The notes under the pieces: generated by a model
What the model saw: only the letters and a program-made list of their open reading frames with translations
The model's database searches: none
What the model was told of the DNA's origin: nothing
Made by a program: the position numbers and the translations under genes
Source of the DNA: Pygmaiobacter massiliensis
Lineage (GTDB): Bacteria > Bacillota > Clostridia > Oscillospirales > Ruminococcaceae
NCBI RefSeq assembly: GCF_900199435.1
Contig: NZ_OAML01000002.1
Coordinates: 124,001 to 188,000 of the forward strand
DNA length: 64,000 nucleotides
Reading direction: 5' to 3'
Shown here: piece by piece, positions 27,735 to 37,114 of the stretch
How positions within the stretch are numbered: position 1 is the stretch's first letter
How the letters are laid out: each line of letters begins with the position of its first letter

Positions 27735-28283
27735 GTGAAAGAGAACACATCAGACTCTGTAAATAAAGTTCAGAACCTGATTGAATGGGCTGAAAGCGTT
27801 GCTGGCGCAGTGGCCGTAATTGTACTGCTTTTTGTATTTGTGGTACAGCCGGCGAACGTCAGCGGTATTTCTATGGAGCCGACGCTGCAAAATGGAGATA
27901 AAATTTTAGTGCGCAGTGCCCTGTACCAACCCAGCTATGGTGATATTGTGGTAATTGACAGTTATAATAATTATCAGGAAACTTTGGTAAAGCGCGTAAT
28001 TGGCATGGAAGGCGATACCATTGATATTGATTTTGAGCAGGGTATCGTTTACCGCAATGGCAAAGCGCTGGATGAACCGTACACTTCTGCCTTAACTACG
28101 GCTACGGGGGATATGCACTTTCCGCTGGTGGTGCCGCAAGACGCTGTGTTTGTAATGGGGGATAACAGGCCCTATTCTAAAGACGGCCGTTACCAGGAGA
28201 TTGGTTTTGTAGACCAGCGCGACATTATGGGGAAAGCATTTTTTCGCATGATGCCGTTTGGCAATTTTGGAGGAATCTCATGA
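27735..28283 (+). CDS. lepB: Signal peptidase I
   Basis: A type I signal peptidase, family S26. One N-terminal membrane segment (about residues 20-42) precedes the catalytic Ser in SGISMEPTL and the catalytic Lys in ETLVKRVIG; the third conserved box is VMGDNRPYSKDGR. 182 residues, the short Gram-positive type. GTG 27735 is preferred over upstream in-frame codons because AAAAGGAG lies 10 bases before it. The stop overlaps rbgA by 4 bases. Confidence 0.94.
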   Translation: MKENTSDSVNKVQNLIEWAESVAGAVAVIVLLFVFVVQPANVSGISMEPTLQNGDKILVRSALYQPSYGDIVVIDSYNNYQETLVKRVIGMEGDTIDIDFEQGIVYRNGKALDEPYTSALTTATGDMHFPLVVPQDAVFVMGDNRPYSKDGRYQEIGFVDQRDIMGKAFFRMMPFGNFGGIS

Positions 28284-29173
28284 GTGAAGAAGTAAAAGGA
28301 ACGCAGATTCAATGGTTCCCTGGACATATGACGAAAACACTTCGCTTAATGGAAGCGGAGATTAAAAACATCGACCTAGTACTGGTATTACTGGATGCGC
28401 GAATTCCGCGCTCGAGCTTGAACCCGGAAATTGAGCGCGTTTGCGCTGGCAAGCCGAAGCTGTACCTGCTGAACAAAAGTGACCTTGCAGATCCTTCTGT
28501 AACCAAACAATGGGTCAAAGCACTTTCGGGCGAAAACTCTGCCTGTATCGCTGTTTCCAGCAAAAAGCAGGGTGCAGCCAATGCAGTGCGTGCCGAGATA
28601 GATAAAGCAATTGCGCCACTTTTGGCAAGACGTGCTGCAAAAGGCATGCAGGGCGCTAAAACGCGTATTATGTTGGTAGGTATTCCGAACGTCGGCAAAT
28701 CCACCTTTATCAATAATTTCGCAGGTGCCAAGCTGGCCAAAGCAGCAGATCGTCCGGGCGTAACCCGCGGCAAGCAGTGGATTACCGTCCCCGGTTATGA
28801 ACTGCTGGATATGCCGGGTGTGCTCTGGAAGAAGTTTGAGGACCGCACTACTGCAACAAATCTTGCATTCATCGGCTCTATCAAGGATAATGTTCTTGAT
28901 ATGGAAGAGATTGCAGCGAACTTGATTGGTGAAGTACACCGGCTGTATCCCGGCAAACTGGCAGAACGCTATAAGCTAAAACCTGCACAGATGGAAAAGA
29001 CCGGATACGACCTGCTTGCAGAGATTGGCCGCAACCGCGGCATGCTGATTTCTGGCGGAGACATTGACTATGAGCGCGCTGCGATTATGGTTGTGGATGA
29101 GTTCCGCGCAAGCAAACTGGGCAATTTGACCCTCGAATTCCCCGCGGAGGCCGAAGATGAGCAAACTGTATGA
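28280..29173 (+). CDS. rbgA: Ribosome biogenesis GTPase RbgA (YlqF)
   Basis: A circularly permuted GTPase needed for late 50S assembly. Motif order is G4 (LLNKSDLAD) before G1 (GIPNVGKST) and G3 (DMPG), the hallmark of the YlqF family. The N-terminus IQWFPGHMTKTLR is characteristic. 297 residues. Located between lepB and rnhB, as in many Firmicutes, with short overlaps on both sides. Confidence 0.95.
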   Translation: MSEEVKGTQIQWFPGHMTKTLRLMEAEIKNIDLVLVLLDARIPRSSLNPEIERVCAGKPKLYLLNKSDLADPSVTKQWVKALSGENSACIAVSSKKQGAANAVRAEIDKAIAPLLARRAAKGMQGAKTRIMLVGIPNVGKSTFINNFAGAKLAKAADRPGVTRGKQWITVPGYELLDMPGVLWKKFEDRTTATNLAFIGSIKDNVLDMEEIAANLIGEVHRLYPGKLAERYKLKPAQMEKTGYDLLAEIGRNRGMLISGGDIDYERAAIMVVDEFRASKLGNLTLEFPAEAEDEQTV

Positions 29174-29756
29174 GTTCGACGTGCCACTGATTGAGGAATA
29201 CGGCTTTGTATGCGGCGTGGATGAAGCAGGCCGTGGACCTTTGGCAGGTCCTGTATGCGTGGCTGCGGTCATTCTCGATCCGAGCATCGTATTTGAAGAG
29301 CTTAACGATTCTAAAAAACTAACCGAAAAGCGCCGCGAGGCATTATTCCCTAAAATCATCGAAACAGCAAAGAGTTATAAAATCGTGATGGTAGCCCCGG
29401 AAACGATTGATCGCATCAATATTTTGCAGGCAACCATGCTAGGCATGAAACAGGCAGTCGAAGGGCTGGACATCATTCCCAATCTTGCGCTTATTGATGG
29501 CAACCGCTGCCCTGATACCGGTATTGCGACCCAAAGCATTGTAAAAGGGGACGCAACCTCGGCCAGCATTGCGGCGGCATCGGTTTTAGCAAAGGTTAGT
29601 CGTGACCGATACATGACAGAGCTCGGCAAAGAATTTCCGCAGTATCAGTTTGAAAAGCACAAAGGCTACCCCACCAAACTGCACTATGAGCTGATTGACC
29701 AATATGGTATACAGCCGTTTTATCGCAAAAGCTTTTTGAAAAAAAGGGGCTATTGA
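29157..29756 (+). CDS. rnhB: Ribonuclease HII
   Basis: Removes ribonucleotides from RNA-DNA hybrids. The catalytic motif GVDEAGRGPLAGPV (Asp and Glu) and later acidic residues in LIDGNR are present. 199 residues. Starts 17 bases inside the end of rbgA. Confidence 0.95.
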   Translation: MSKLYEFDVPLIEEYGFVCGVDEAGRGPLAGPVCVAAVILDPSIVFEELNDSKKLTEKRREALFPKIIETAKSYKIVMVAPETIDRINILQATMLGMKQAVEGLDIIPNLALIDGNRCPDTGIATQSIVKGDATSASIAAASVLAKVSRDRYMTELGKEFPQYQFEKHKGYPTKLHYELIDQYGIQPFYRKSFLKKRGY

Positions 29757-29759
29757 TTC

Positions 29760-30119
29760 ATGGATAGACGTCAAATCGGTATTCTGGGAGAAGTAGAAGC
29801 GGCAAGGTATTATCGAGCGCTCGGGTATGAGTTGGTTGCCGCGAATTTTCGCACCCGTCAGGGAGAAATCGATTTGATTGCCGAAAAGAACAGTTGTTTG
29901 GTTTTTATAGAAGTGAAAACACGGACAGAGGGCAGCTTGATTGAAGCCAAGGAGGCCGTTACGCGCACAAAACAGCGCAAACTAATTGCCGCTGCGGGGG
30001 CTTACCTTAGTTCGTTGCTGTGCGAACCGAAAAACATCCGCTTTGATGTGGTGGAAGTATATCACAGGATGGGTGCAGTGACTCGTGTGTCCTGCATCGA
30101 AAATGCATTTGGCGAATAA
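29760..30119 (+). CDS. yraN: UPF0102/YraN-family endonuclease-like protein
   Basis: A 119-residue protein with the nuclease-like motif GEIDLIAEKNSCLVFIEVKTR (E-x-D and E-V-K arrangement of the restriction endonuclease-like fold). Family function is not firmly known. It follows rnhB after 3 bases, its usual neighbour. Confidence 0.9.
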   Translation: MDRRQIGILGEVEAARYYRALGYELVAANFRTRQGEIDLIAEKNSCLVFIEVKTRTEGSLIEAKEAVTRTKQRKLIAAAGAYLSSLLCEPKNIRFDVVEVYHRMGAVTRVSCIENAFGE

Positions 30120-30160
30120 CGGGCAGTTGCCCGCGAGCTTCAGAAGAAAGGGAGTTCTTT

Positions 30161-31129
30161 ATGGATTACTTTGATTTGCATTGTGATACTGCGCTGCATC
30201 TTTTGGATACCGGAGAAATGCTGGAAAAAGCGACCGGACATATCTCACTAGAGAAAGCCGAACCGATTGATCGCTATGCGCAGGTATTCGCACTTTTTGT
30301 TCATGATAAATTCAGTGGAGAGGCTGCCTGGCAGCAGTACCGAAAAGAACGCGCCTGTATGCACCGCCAACTGCTGCGCAACACAGACACTACCAAGCTT
30401 TGCACCGATGCTCAGGAGCTCGAGGAGGCTTTGCTCACCGGCAGACGCGCCGTAATTCTTTCAATAGAAAACGGCGCTGCACTCGGTGGGCAGCTTTCAC
30501 GCGTGGAAGAGGTTGCCCGCGACGGTGTACGGTTGCTCACGCTGACCTGGTTTCGCGAAAATGAGCTGGGCTACGGCAGTGGTTGCGGCAGCGGTCATTT
30601 AAAGCCATTTGGCTATGAGGTGCTCAAAGAGTGCCGCAGGGTTGGCATTATCCCGGACATCAGCCATCTTTCGGACGATGGCGTAGCAGATGTATTTGCT
30701 GCGGATGATGGCGTGTTAATTGCGACGCATTCGGATGCGCGCGCAGTAACCAACCATTACCGCAACCTCACCGATGAAATGATTGCAGAGCTGATACGCC
30801 GAGAAGGCTTAATTGGACTGAATTTCGCAAAAGACTTTTTACATACCCCGGGCGAAAATGCCTCGCTGGATGACATCTACCGTCACATCTATTATTTCCT
30901 TGAACGCGGCTGCGAAAAGACCCTGTGCTTTGGCAGCGACTTTGACGGTGCACATCTTCCGTCCGGTATCGACAGTATTGCAAGCATACCGCCGTTGTTT
31001 ACATACCTGCAAAAACGGGGCCTCCCGGACAACGTGCTTTATGATATTTTCTTTGAAAATGCCCTGCACTTTTTCAGGGCTGCTTTAGGAGGTACAAAAC
31101 AGAATGAAGTATTACAGCACACGAGATGA
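30161..31129 (+). CDS. Membrane dipeptidase-type metallopeptidase (M19)
   Basis: A 322-residue zinc dipeptidase of the renal dipeptidase family. Metal ligands are visible as DLHCDTA (H-x-D), the Glu in SIENGAALGG, His in PDISHLSDDG and His in IATHSDARAV; FGSDFDGAHLP is the C-terminal active-site block. No signal peptide, so cytoplasmic. The substrate is likely small dipeptides but is not shown. It overlaps thrC by 26 bases. Confidence 0.9.
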   Translation: MDYFDLHCDTALHLLDTGEMLEKATGHISLEKAEPIDRYAQVFALFVHDKFSGEAAWQQYRKERACMHRQLLRNTDTTKLCTDAQELEEALLTGRRAVILSIENGAALGGQLSRVEEVARDGVRLLTLTWFRENELGYGSGCGSGHLKPFGYEVLKECRRVGIIPDISHLSDDGVADVFAADDGVLIATHSDARAVTNHYRNLTDEMIAELIRREGLIGLNFAKDFLHTPGENASLDDIYRHIYYFLERGCEKTLCFGSDFDGAHLPSGIDSIASIPPLFTYLQKRGLPDNVLYDIFFENALHFFRAALGGTKQNEVLQHTR

Positions 31130-32558
31130 TTCCCTGCGGTTGACCGCTTCTGCCGCAATTTTGCAAGGTATTTCTTCAGAGGGTGGCCTGTTTGTGCCGG
31201 AAGAGTTCCCCAAAATAGAGCTTTCTGAGCTCAAAGGGCTAACCTATCCTGCACTTGCTGCCAAAATTTTGGGGCTATATCTTACTGATTACAGTGCTGA
31301 GTTTTTGGCCCATGCTACCGAAACCTGCTACGGTACCGCATTCGGCGAAGAAGTAGCGAAAACAGTTAAGGTGCATGAGGGCCTGTATTCCCTTGAGCTG
31401 TGGCATGGACCAACCTGCGCGTTTAAAGATTATGCGCTGCAACTGATGCCTCACTTACTGGTCGAGGCAAAGCGAATTCAAAAAGATGAAAGCCGTACGC
31501 TGATTCTGGTTGCAACTTCCGGTGATACCGGCAAGGCTGCACTGGAAGGTTACAAAAATCTGCCCGGCATTGAAATTGCGGTATTTTACCCTGAAAGCGG
31601 CACCAGTGAAACACAGCGTTTGCAGATGGTCACGCAGGAAGGTAACAATGTGCATGTCTATGCCGTCAAAGGCAATTTCGACGATGCTCAAACTGGCGTA
31701 AAGCGCGTTTTCACCAACAAAGAATTTGCAGCGGAGCTCACGCAGAAAAACTGCCACCTCACCAGTGCAAACTCTATTAACTGGGGACGCTTGGCGCCGC
31801 AAATCGTTTATTATTTTGCAAGCTATCTCAGCTTGGTTGCACAGGGCGAAATCAAAGAAAGTGAACCGGTTGACTTCTGCGTGCCAACCGGCAATTTTGG
31901 TGACATCCTTGCCGGTTACTACGCAAAACGTATGGGCCTGCCGGTTGGCCGGTTGGTTTGTGCCTCTAACAGCAACCGCATCCTTACTGACTTTGGCGAA
32001 AGCGGCGTTTACGATGCAGCGCGCGAATTTTATAAAACCTCATCTCCGTCGATGGACATTCTGGTCTCTTCTAATTTGGAACGATTGCTGCTTCACAAAT
32101 CGCAGGATGCTCAGTTTGTTGCAAAACTGATGACCTCGCTTGCCGGCGAAGAAAAGAAATATGAGATCCCGGAAGAACTGAAACAGTCTATTCTCGAAGA
32201 TTTTGCCTTTGGCGCTTGCGATGAAGCCGCCTGCTTTGCAAAACTGGCCGAGACTTACAAATCTGATAACTATTTGGCCGACCCGCACACAGCCGTTGCG
32301 TTAGAGGTTGCTGCAACACAACAGGGTAGTGCACCTTGTGTTGTGCTGTCTACTGCTAACCCATATAAGTTCTCTGCTGCCGTGCTAAAAGCACTTGGCG
32401 AGTCTGCCAAACTTAGCGATATGGCAAATATCGCGGCACTGCACGCCCTTACCGGGGCAGCTGTGCCCACGCCGCTGGCAGAGCTTTCTCATAAAACTGC
32501 CCGTTTCGGCGAAACAATCCGCCCTGAAGAGATTCTTCGCGTAGCGCGTTCTTTGTAA
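31104..32558 (+). CDS. thrC: Threonine synthase
   Basis: A PLP enzyme converting O-phosphohomoserine to threonine. The Schiff-base Lys is in GPTCAFKDYALQLMPH. The phosphate-binding loop ATSGDTGKAAL and the PTGNFGDILAGY block follow. 484 residues, the longer fungal/Clostridia-type. ATG 31104 with TTAGGAGGT upstream. Confidence 0.95.
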   Translation: MKYYSTRDDSLRLTASAAILQGISSEGGLFVPEEFPKIELSELKGLTYPALAAKILGLYLTDYSAEFLAHATETCYGTAFGEEVAKTVKVHEGLYSLELWHGPTCAFKDYALQLMPHLLVEAKRIQKDESRTLILVATSGDTGKAALEGYKNLPGIEIAVFYPESGTSETQRLQMVTQEGNNVHVYAVKGNFDDAQTGVKRVFTNKEFAAELTQKNCHLTSANSINWGRLAPQIVYYFASYLSLVAQGEIKESEPVDFCVPTGNFGDILAGYYAKRMGLPVGRLVCASNSNRILTDFGESGVYDAAREFYKTSSPSMDILVSSNLERLLLHKSQDAQFVAKLMTSLAGEEKKYEIPEELKQSILEDFAFGACDEAACFAKLAETYKSDNYLADPHTAVALEVAATQQGSAPCVVLSTANPYKFSAAVLKALGESAKLSDMANIAALHALTGAAVPTPLAELSHKTARFGETIRPEEILRVARSL

Positions 32559-32617
32559 GCAAGGCGCGTTCTGTGGGCCGCTTGGGGCGGGACCCATCAG
32601 AAAGGATTCAAAACAAT

Positions 32618-33298
32618 ATGTCGATTTTCACCATAGCCGATCTGCACCTGTCTCTTGGGGCAGATAAGCCAATGGACGTTTTCCGCGGCTGGAAAGGCTA
32701 TCTTCCCAAGCTGGAAACCAACTGGCGCAACTTGATTGGCCCAGAGGATATTGTGGTGCTGCCGGGAGATATCTCTTGGGCGATGCGGCTGGAGGATGCT
32801 GTGGCGGATTTTACTTTTGTGCAAAATTTGCCCGGACAAAAAATCATCCTGAAAGGCAACCATGATTATTGGTGGTCCACGATGTCTAAAATGAACGCAT
32901 TCTGCGAAAAGAATGGGTTTGACTCTATCTCGTTTTTAAACAACAACTGCTTTATGGTAGGGGATATTGCAATCTGCGGTTCGCGCAGTTGGCTGTTTGA
33001 TGTGGGGGAAGCCCATGATGCAAAGGTGATGAACCGGGAGCTCGGACGGCTTCGCGCCTCGCTGGAAATGGCAGGGGATGCGGAAAAAGTAGTGTTTTTA
33101 CATTATCCGCCGCTTTACCCCAATGGAAATGCGGACGAGGTCATTACTTTGCTGCAAGAGTTTGGCGTAAAAGAATGCTATTACGGACACCTGCATGGAA
33201 GCTCTGTTTTATCGGCAATTCAGGGTGAAGTAGACGGTGTCCACTACAAACTGATCTCTGCCGATGGACTGCGGTTTTGTCCTTACCAGGTGCGCTAG
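32618..33298 (+). CDS. Metallophosphoesterase
   Basis: A 226-residue calcineurin-like phosphoesterase. Dimetal-site motifs are D-x-H (IADLHLSLG), GD (LPGDISWAMR), GNH-D (KGNHDYWW), H (LHYPP) and GHLH (YGHLHGSS). Substrate unknown. Starts at ATG 32618 with AAAGG upstream. Confidence 0.88.
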   Translation: MSIFTIADLHLSLGADKPMDVFRGWKGYLPKLETNWRNLIGPEDIVVLPGDISWAMRLEDAVADFTFVQNLPGQKIILKGNHDYWWSTMSKMNAFCEKNGFDSISFLNNNCFMVGDIAICGSRSWLFDVGEAHDAKVMNRELGRLRASLEMAGDAEKVVFLHYPPLYPNGNADEVITLLQEFGVKECYYGHLHGSSVLSAIQGEVDGVHYKLISADGLRFCPYQVR

Positions 33299-33392
33299 GC
33301 GCTGCATTTTAAATTTCGCGGCATTTCGCTTTAAAAAATCCGCAAAAAAACGAGCGTGGGCAGTATTTTTAATAGAAAATTCATACAGTTTA

Positions 33393-33442
33393 TGTTATAA
33401 TTGACGCTGACGCTTTGTTTTCACTGCGTACTATGTTACAAT
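33393..33442 (+). promoter_or_regulatory. Tandem extended -10 promoters of tig
   Basis: TG-T-TATAAT (33393-33401) is a perfect extended -10 element, and a second TG-T-TACAAT (33434-33442) lies 41 bases downstream with TTGTTT at 33415-33420 as a -35 (16-base spacer). Both are in the 178-base gap before trigger factor. The rest of the gap shows nothing clear. Confidence 0.65.
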
Positions 33443-33476
33443 TAAAAAGCAATCGCTTTGATATGGAGGAAATATA

Positions 33477-34784
33477 ATGGAACTCAAAAAAAATGTAAAA
33501 AATGAAAACGGTACTTGCGAACTGGAATTTGCAATTGATGCAGCAGCATTCAATGAGGCAGTTTCCAAAGTGTTCAAAAAAACTGCTTCTAAATATAAGG
33601 TTGCAGGCTTCCGCCCCGGCAAAGCCCCCCGCAACATCATCGAGCAGATGTACGGCAAAGATGTTTTCACCTATGACGCTATCAACGAGCTGTTCCCGGC
33701 AAACTACGAAGCCGCTGTTAAAGAAGCTGGCATTGATCCGGTTGATCGTCCGGAAGTGGACATCGTTTCTGCTGATGCAGAGAACGGCGTTGTGCTGAAA
33801 GCTATCGTTACTGTTAAACCGGAAGTCGCCCTGGGCGAGTACAAAGGTTTAAAGGCAGAAAAGACCGTCCATACTGTTGAAGCTGCGACTGTTGACGCAG
33901 AGATTGACCGTATGCGCGAGCGCAATGCACGCATCTACTCTAAAGAAGAGGGCAATGCAGAGAACGGCGATACCGCTGTAATCGACTTTGAAGGCTTTAT
34001 CGACGATGTTGCTTTTGAGGGCGGCAAAGGCGAGAAATATCCCCTCGAGCTTGGCTCCGGCCAGTTCATCCCCGGTTTTGAAGAGCAGGTTGTAGGCCAC
34101 GCTGTTGGCGAAGAGTTCGACGTTGTCGTTCCGTTCCCCGCTGATTATGCAGCAGAAGAGCTGGCTGGCAAAACCGCTACTTTCAAAATCAAACTGCACG
34201 AAGTAAAAGCAAAAGAGTTGCCGGCTGCCGACGACGAGTTCGCAAAAGACGTCAGCGAGTATGACACCCTTGCAGAGCTGCGCGCAAGCATCGAAAAAGA
34301 GATGAAAGAGCAGCTTGACCGTCAGTCTGAGCTCGAAGCAGAGAATCAGCTGGTTGACCAGGTTGTTACCGGCATGAAAGCTGAAATCCCCGAGTGCATG
34401 ATTCGCGACGCTATCGACGATATGGTTCGCGATTTCGAGTATCGTATGGAGAGCCAGGGCCTTAAGCTGGAGAACTACCTGCAGTACACCCAGATGACCA
34501 TGGAGAAATTCCGTGAGGGCTTCAAAGATCAGGCAGAGAAACAGGTCAAAATGCGCCTTGCTCTCGAGAAAATCGTTGCTCTTGAAAACATCGAAGCAAC
34601 TGAAGAAGAGTTTGAGGCGGAGATCAGCCGCATTGCTGCTAACTACAAGCTGGAAGCAGAGCGCGTAAAAGCAATGATCCCGACCGCTGAGGTCAAAAAA
34701 GACCTTGCTATCAACAAGGCAATTGATTTCATCAAATCCAACGCTACCATTACCGAGGTAGAAAACAAAAAAGCAGCAGAGTAA
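33477..34784 (+). CDS. tig: Trigger factor
   Basis: A ribosome-bound chaperone and peptidyl-prolyl isomerase. The ribosome-binding signature is FRPGKAP (residues about 45-51), the FKBP domain is central (GDTAVIDFEGFIDDVAFEGG), and the helical C-terminal domain completes 435 residues. ATG 33477 has ATGGAGGAA upstream. First gene of tig-clpP-clpX. Confidence 0.97.
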   Translation: MELKKNVKNENGTCELEFAIDAAAFNEAVSKVFKKTASKYKVAGFRPGKAPRNIIEQMYGKDVFTYDAINELFPANYEAAVKEAGIDPVDRPEVDIVSADAENGVVLKAIVTVKPEVALGEYKGLKAEKTVHTVEAATVDAEIDRMRERNARIYSKEEGNAENGDTAVIDFEGFIDDVAFEGGKGEKYPLELGSGQFIPGFEEQVVGHAVGEEFDVVVPFPADYAAEELAGKTATFKIKLHEVKAKELPAADDEFAKDVSEYDTLAELRASIEKEMKEQLDRQSELEAENQLVDQVVTGMKAEIPECMIRDAIDDMVRDFEYRMESQGLKLENYLQYTQMTMEKFREGFKDQAEKQVKMRLALEKIVALENIEATEEEFEAEISRIAANYKLEAERVKAMIPTAEVKKDLAINKAIDFIKSNATITEVENKKAAE

Positions 34785-34812
34785 TCCTCTGTTGTAAACA
34801 GGAGGTTCTTAT

Positions 34813-35397
34813 ATGAGCTTAGTCCCTTATGTTGTCGAACAGACCAGCCGTGGCGAACGCAGCTACGACATTTTTTCCCGGTTGCTGAACGATCGCATCA
34901 TCATGCTTTCTGAGGAAGTGAACGATACCACTGCCAGCCTGGTTGTGGCACAGTTGCTGTATCTTGAAGGGCAAGACCCTGACAAGGATATCAGCCTGTA
35001 TATCAACAGCCCTGGTGGCTCCATCAGCGCGGGCATGGCGATCCACGACACCATGAAGTATATCAAATGCGACGTTTCCACCATTTGCATTGGTATGGCT
35101 GCGTCCATGGGCTCGTTTCTGCTCGCCTCCGGCACCAAAGGCAAACGTTTTGCGCTGCCTAACAGCGAGATCATGATTCACCAGCCGCTGCTGCAAGGTT
35201 TGCAGGGGCAGGCAACGGACATCAAAATCCATGCAGAGCATATCATTCGCATCAAAGAGCGGATGAATAAGCTGCTCGCAGAATATACCGGCCAGACTTA
35301 TGAAAAGCTGGTGGAGGATACCGAGCGCGATAACTTCCTTACTGCCCAGCAGGCTGCGGATTACGGCCTGATTGACGCTGTAATTCAAAATCGCTAA
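34813..35397 (+). CDS. clpP: ATP-dependent Clp protease proteolytic subunit
   Basis: A serine peptidase barrel. Catalytic Ser in [11 protein letters not shown], His in EIMIHQPL and Asp further on near the C-terminal half. 194 residues, mature size. ATG 34813 follows AGGAGG. Works with ClpX encoded next. Confidence 0.98.
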   Translation: MSLVPYVVEQTSRGERSYDIFSRLLNDRIIMLSEEVNDTTASLVVAQLLYLEGQDPDKDISLYINSPGGSISAGMAIHDTMKYIKCDVSTICIGMAASMGSFLLASGTKGKRFALPNSEIMIHQPLLQGLQGQATDIKIHAEHIIRIKERMNKLLAEYTGQTYEKLVEDTERDNFLTAQQAADYGLIDAVIQNR

Positions 35398-35421
35398 GCC
35401 TAGCAATAAAGTTGGTGTAAT

Positions 35422-36741
35422 ATGTCTAGCAACAAAGAAAAAGAGATCACTTGCAGCTTTTGCGGCAAAAGCCAGGATGCGGTAGAACGCATTATCATTG
35501 GCCCCGGCGTAAATATTTGCAGCGAATGCATTGAGCTGTGCAGCACCCTTCTTACAGAAGAAGGGGTGCGCAGCCCCAAGCAGCCGCAGCGGGTACAACG
35601 TCCGGCACAAAACGCAGGCGCTGCCAAGTCTTCCGCGGCAGAGATTAAAGTGCTCACCCCGCAGGAGATTAAAGAAGGTTTGGACCAGTACGTCATTGGT
35701 CAGGACGATGCGAAAATCGTCCTTGCCGTGTCGGTCTACAACCACTATAAGCGTATCCTCAGCCCGGAATATGACAACGATGTAGAGCTGCAGAAAAGTA
35801 ACGTTCTGCTGCTTGGTCCTTCCGGTGTGGGTAAAACGCTGCTTGCCCAGACCCTTGCAAAGATGATGAAAGTTCCGTTTGCTATTGCAGACGCAACCAC
35901 CTTGACCGAAGCAGGTTATGTTGGCGAAGACGTCGAGAACATTCTGCTGAAGTTGATTCAGGCCGCCGATTTCGATATCGAGCGCGCAGAAAAGGGTATT
36001 ATCTATATCGACGAAATCGATAAGATTACGCGCAAAAGCGAGAATCCTTCGATTACACGTGATGTTGGTGGCGAAGGTGTGCAGCAAGCCTTGCTTAAAA
36101 TTCTAGAAGGTACAGTTTCTAATGTACCGCCCCAGGGTGGACGCAAGCATCCGCAGCAGGAGTTTATCCAGATTAACACGAAGAACATTCTGTTTATTTG
36201 TGGCGGTGCGTTTGATGGTCTTGCAACCCATATCAAGCGCCGCACCGATACCTCCGGCCTTGGGTTTGGCAGCAAGCTCAAGGAAATTAAGGATGAGAAC
36301 GACAACCAGATGTTGCGTCTCGTAGAGCCACATGACTTGGTGAAATTCGGCCTTATTCCGGAATTGGTTGGTCGTATCCCCATTGTGACTGTACTGAATC
36401 CTCTCGATGAAACTGCGTTGGTACGCATTCTTCGTGAGCCGAAGAACTCTTTGGTAAAACAGTATAAAGCACTGCTTGGGTTGGATAACGTGGAACTGGA
36501 CATCACTGACGATGCCTTGCTGGAAATTGCAAAGAAAGCCATTGCACTGAAGAGTGGTGCACGTGGTTTACGGAGCATTATGGAGCAGGCGCTGATGGAA
36601 GTTATGTACGAAATTCCCAGCGACACAACGATTATCAAAGTGATAATCGATAAGGAAACTATCCTTGGCGGCAAGCCAAAACTGGAATATGGCGCAGTGC
36701 GTAAACGGTACAAAAATACCGTGAATACATTGATTCATTAA
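35422..36741 (+). CDS. clpX: ATP-dependent protease ATPase subunit ClpX
   Basis: A AAA+ unfoldase. N-terminal C4 zinc-binding domain (CSFCGK and CSECIELC), Walker A GPSGVGKT, Walker [11 protein letters not shown], and the ClpP-binding loop region near GFG in SGLGFGSK. 439 residues. The ATG lies 25 bases after clpP. Confidence 0.98.
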   Translation: MSSNKEKEITCSFCGKSQDAVERIIIGPGVNICSECIELCSTLLTEEGVRSPKQPQRVQRPAQNAGAAKSSAAEIKVLTPQEIKEGLDQYVIGQDDAKIVLAVSVYNHYKRILSPEYDNDVELQKSNVLLLGPSGVGKTLLAQTLAKMMKVPFAIADATTLTEAGYVGEDVENILLKLIQAADFDIERAEKGIIYIDEIDKITRKSENPSITRDVGGEGVQQALLKILEGTVSNVPPQGGRKHPQQEFIQINTKNILFICGGAFDGLATHIKRRTDTSGLGFGSKLKEIKDENDNQMLRLVEPHDLVKFGLIPELVGRIPIVTVLNPLDETALVRILREPKNSLVKQYKALLGLDNVELDITDDALLEIAKKAIALKSGARGLRSIMEQALMEVMYEIPSDTTIIKVIIDKETILGGKPKLEYGAVRKRYKNTVNTLIH

Positions 36742-36750
36742 TAAAAGTAA

Positions 36751-36792
36751 AATACGCTGACAGAGAAGCTAATCTCGGTCAGCGTATTTTTT
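36751..36792 (+). terminator. Terminator after clpX
   Basis: An 11-bp perfect stem (36751-36761 with 36778-36788) with further pairing inside the loop and a T6 tail. It ends the tig-clpPX unit. Confidence 0.92.
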
Positions 36793-36996
36793 ATGGATTG
36801 GACCACATTAAAGACTTAGTAAAGAATGGCTTAAAGTAAAGCTTTTATATTACGCTAACCCCTTACAGCGCAACCGGATGGCAATTTACAGAAGTGTAAA
36901 ATCAATGACTTAGATGAGTCCCTAAGAATTTGTGAGACAGAAAATATAAATAAGTAGTTAAGTTCCTTTTCGTACTCTTGAAACCTAAGCTATTGC

Positions 36997-37025
36997 TTGA
37001 CCTGCTTTGCAAAACCTCGTATAAT
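36997..37025 (+). promoter_or_regulatory. Sigma-A promoter of the CoA-transferase gene
   Basis: TTGACC (36997-37002), 17 bases, TATAAT (37020-37025). It lies in the 373-base gap 36742-37114; the part before it (36793-36996) is AT-rich with no gene or strong structure seen. The ~80-base leader after it has only a weak GCGCC/GGCGC pairing. Confidence 0.85.
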
Positions 37026-37114
37026 TAAGAAGTTAAGTAAGCGCCTTTTGTTTTAGAGATTCTGGCGCCTATCGGTCACTTGTCTATATTAAAAAGATCA
37101 GGAGGAATTTTCCA

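Noticed and set aside
34819-36087. Long open frame antisense to clpP-clpX
   Set aside because: It spans two conserved genes on the opposite strand; a codon-bias shadow without a ribosome binding site.
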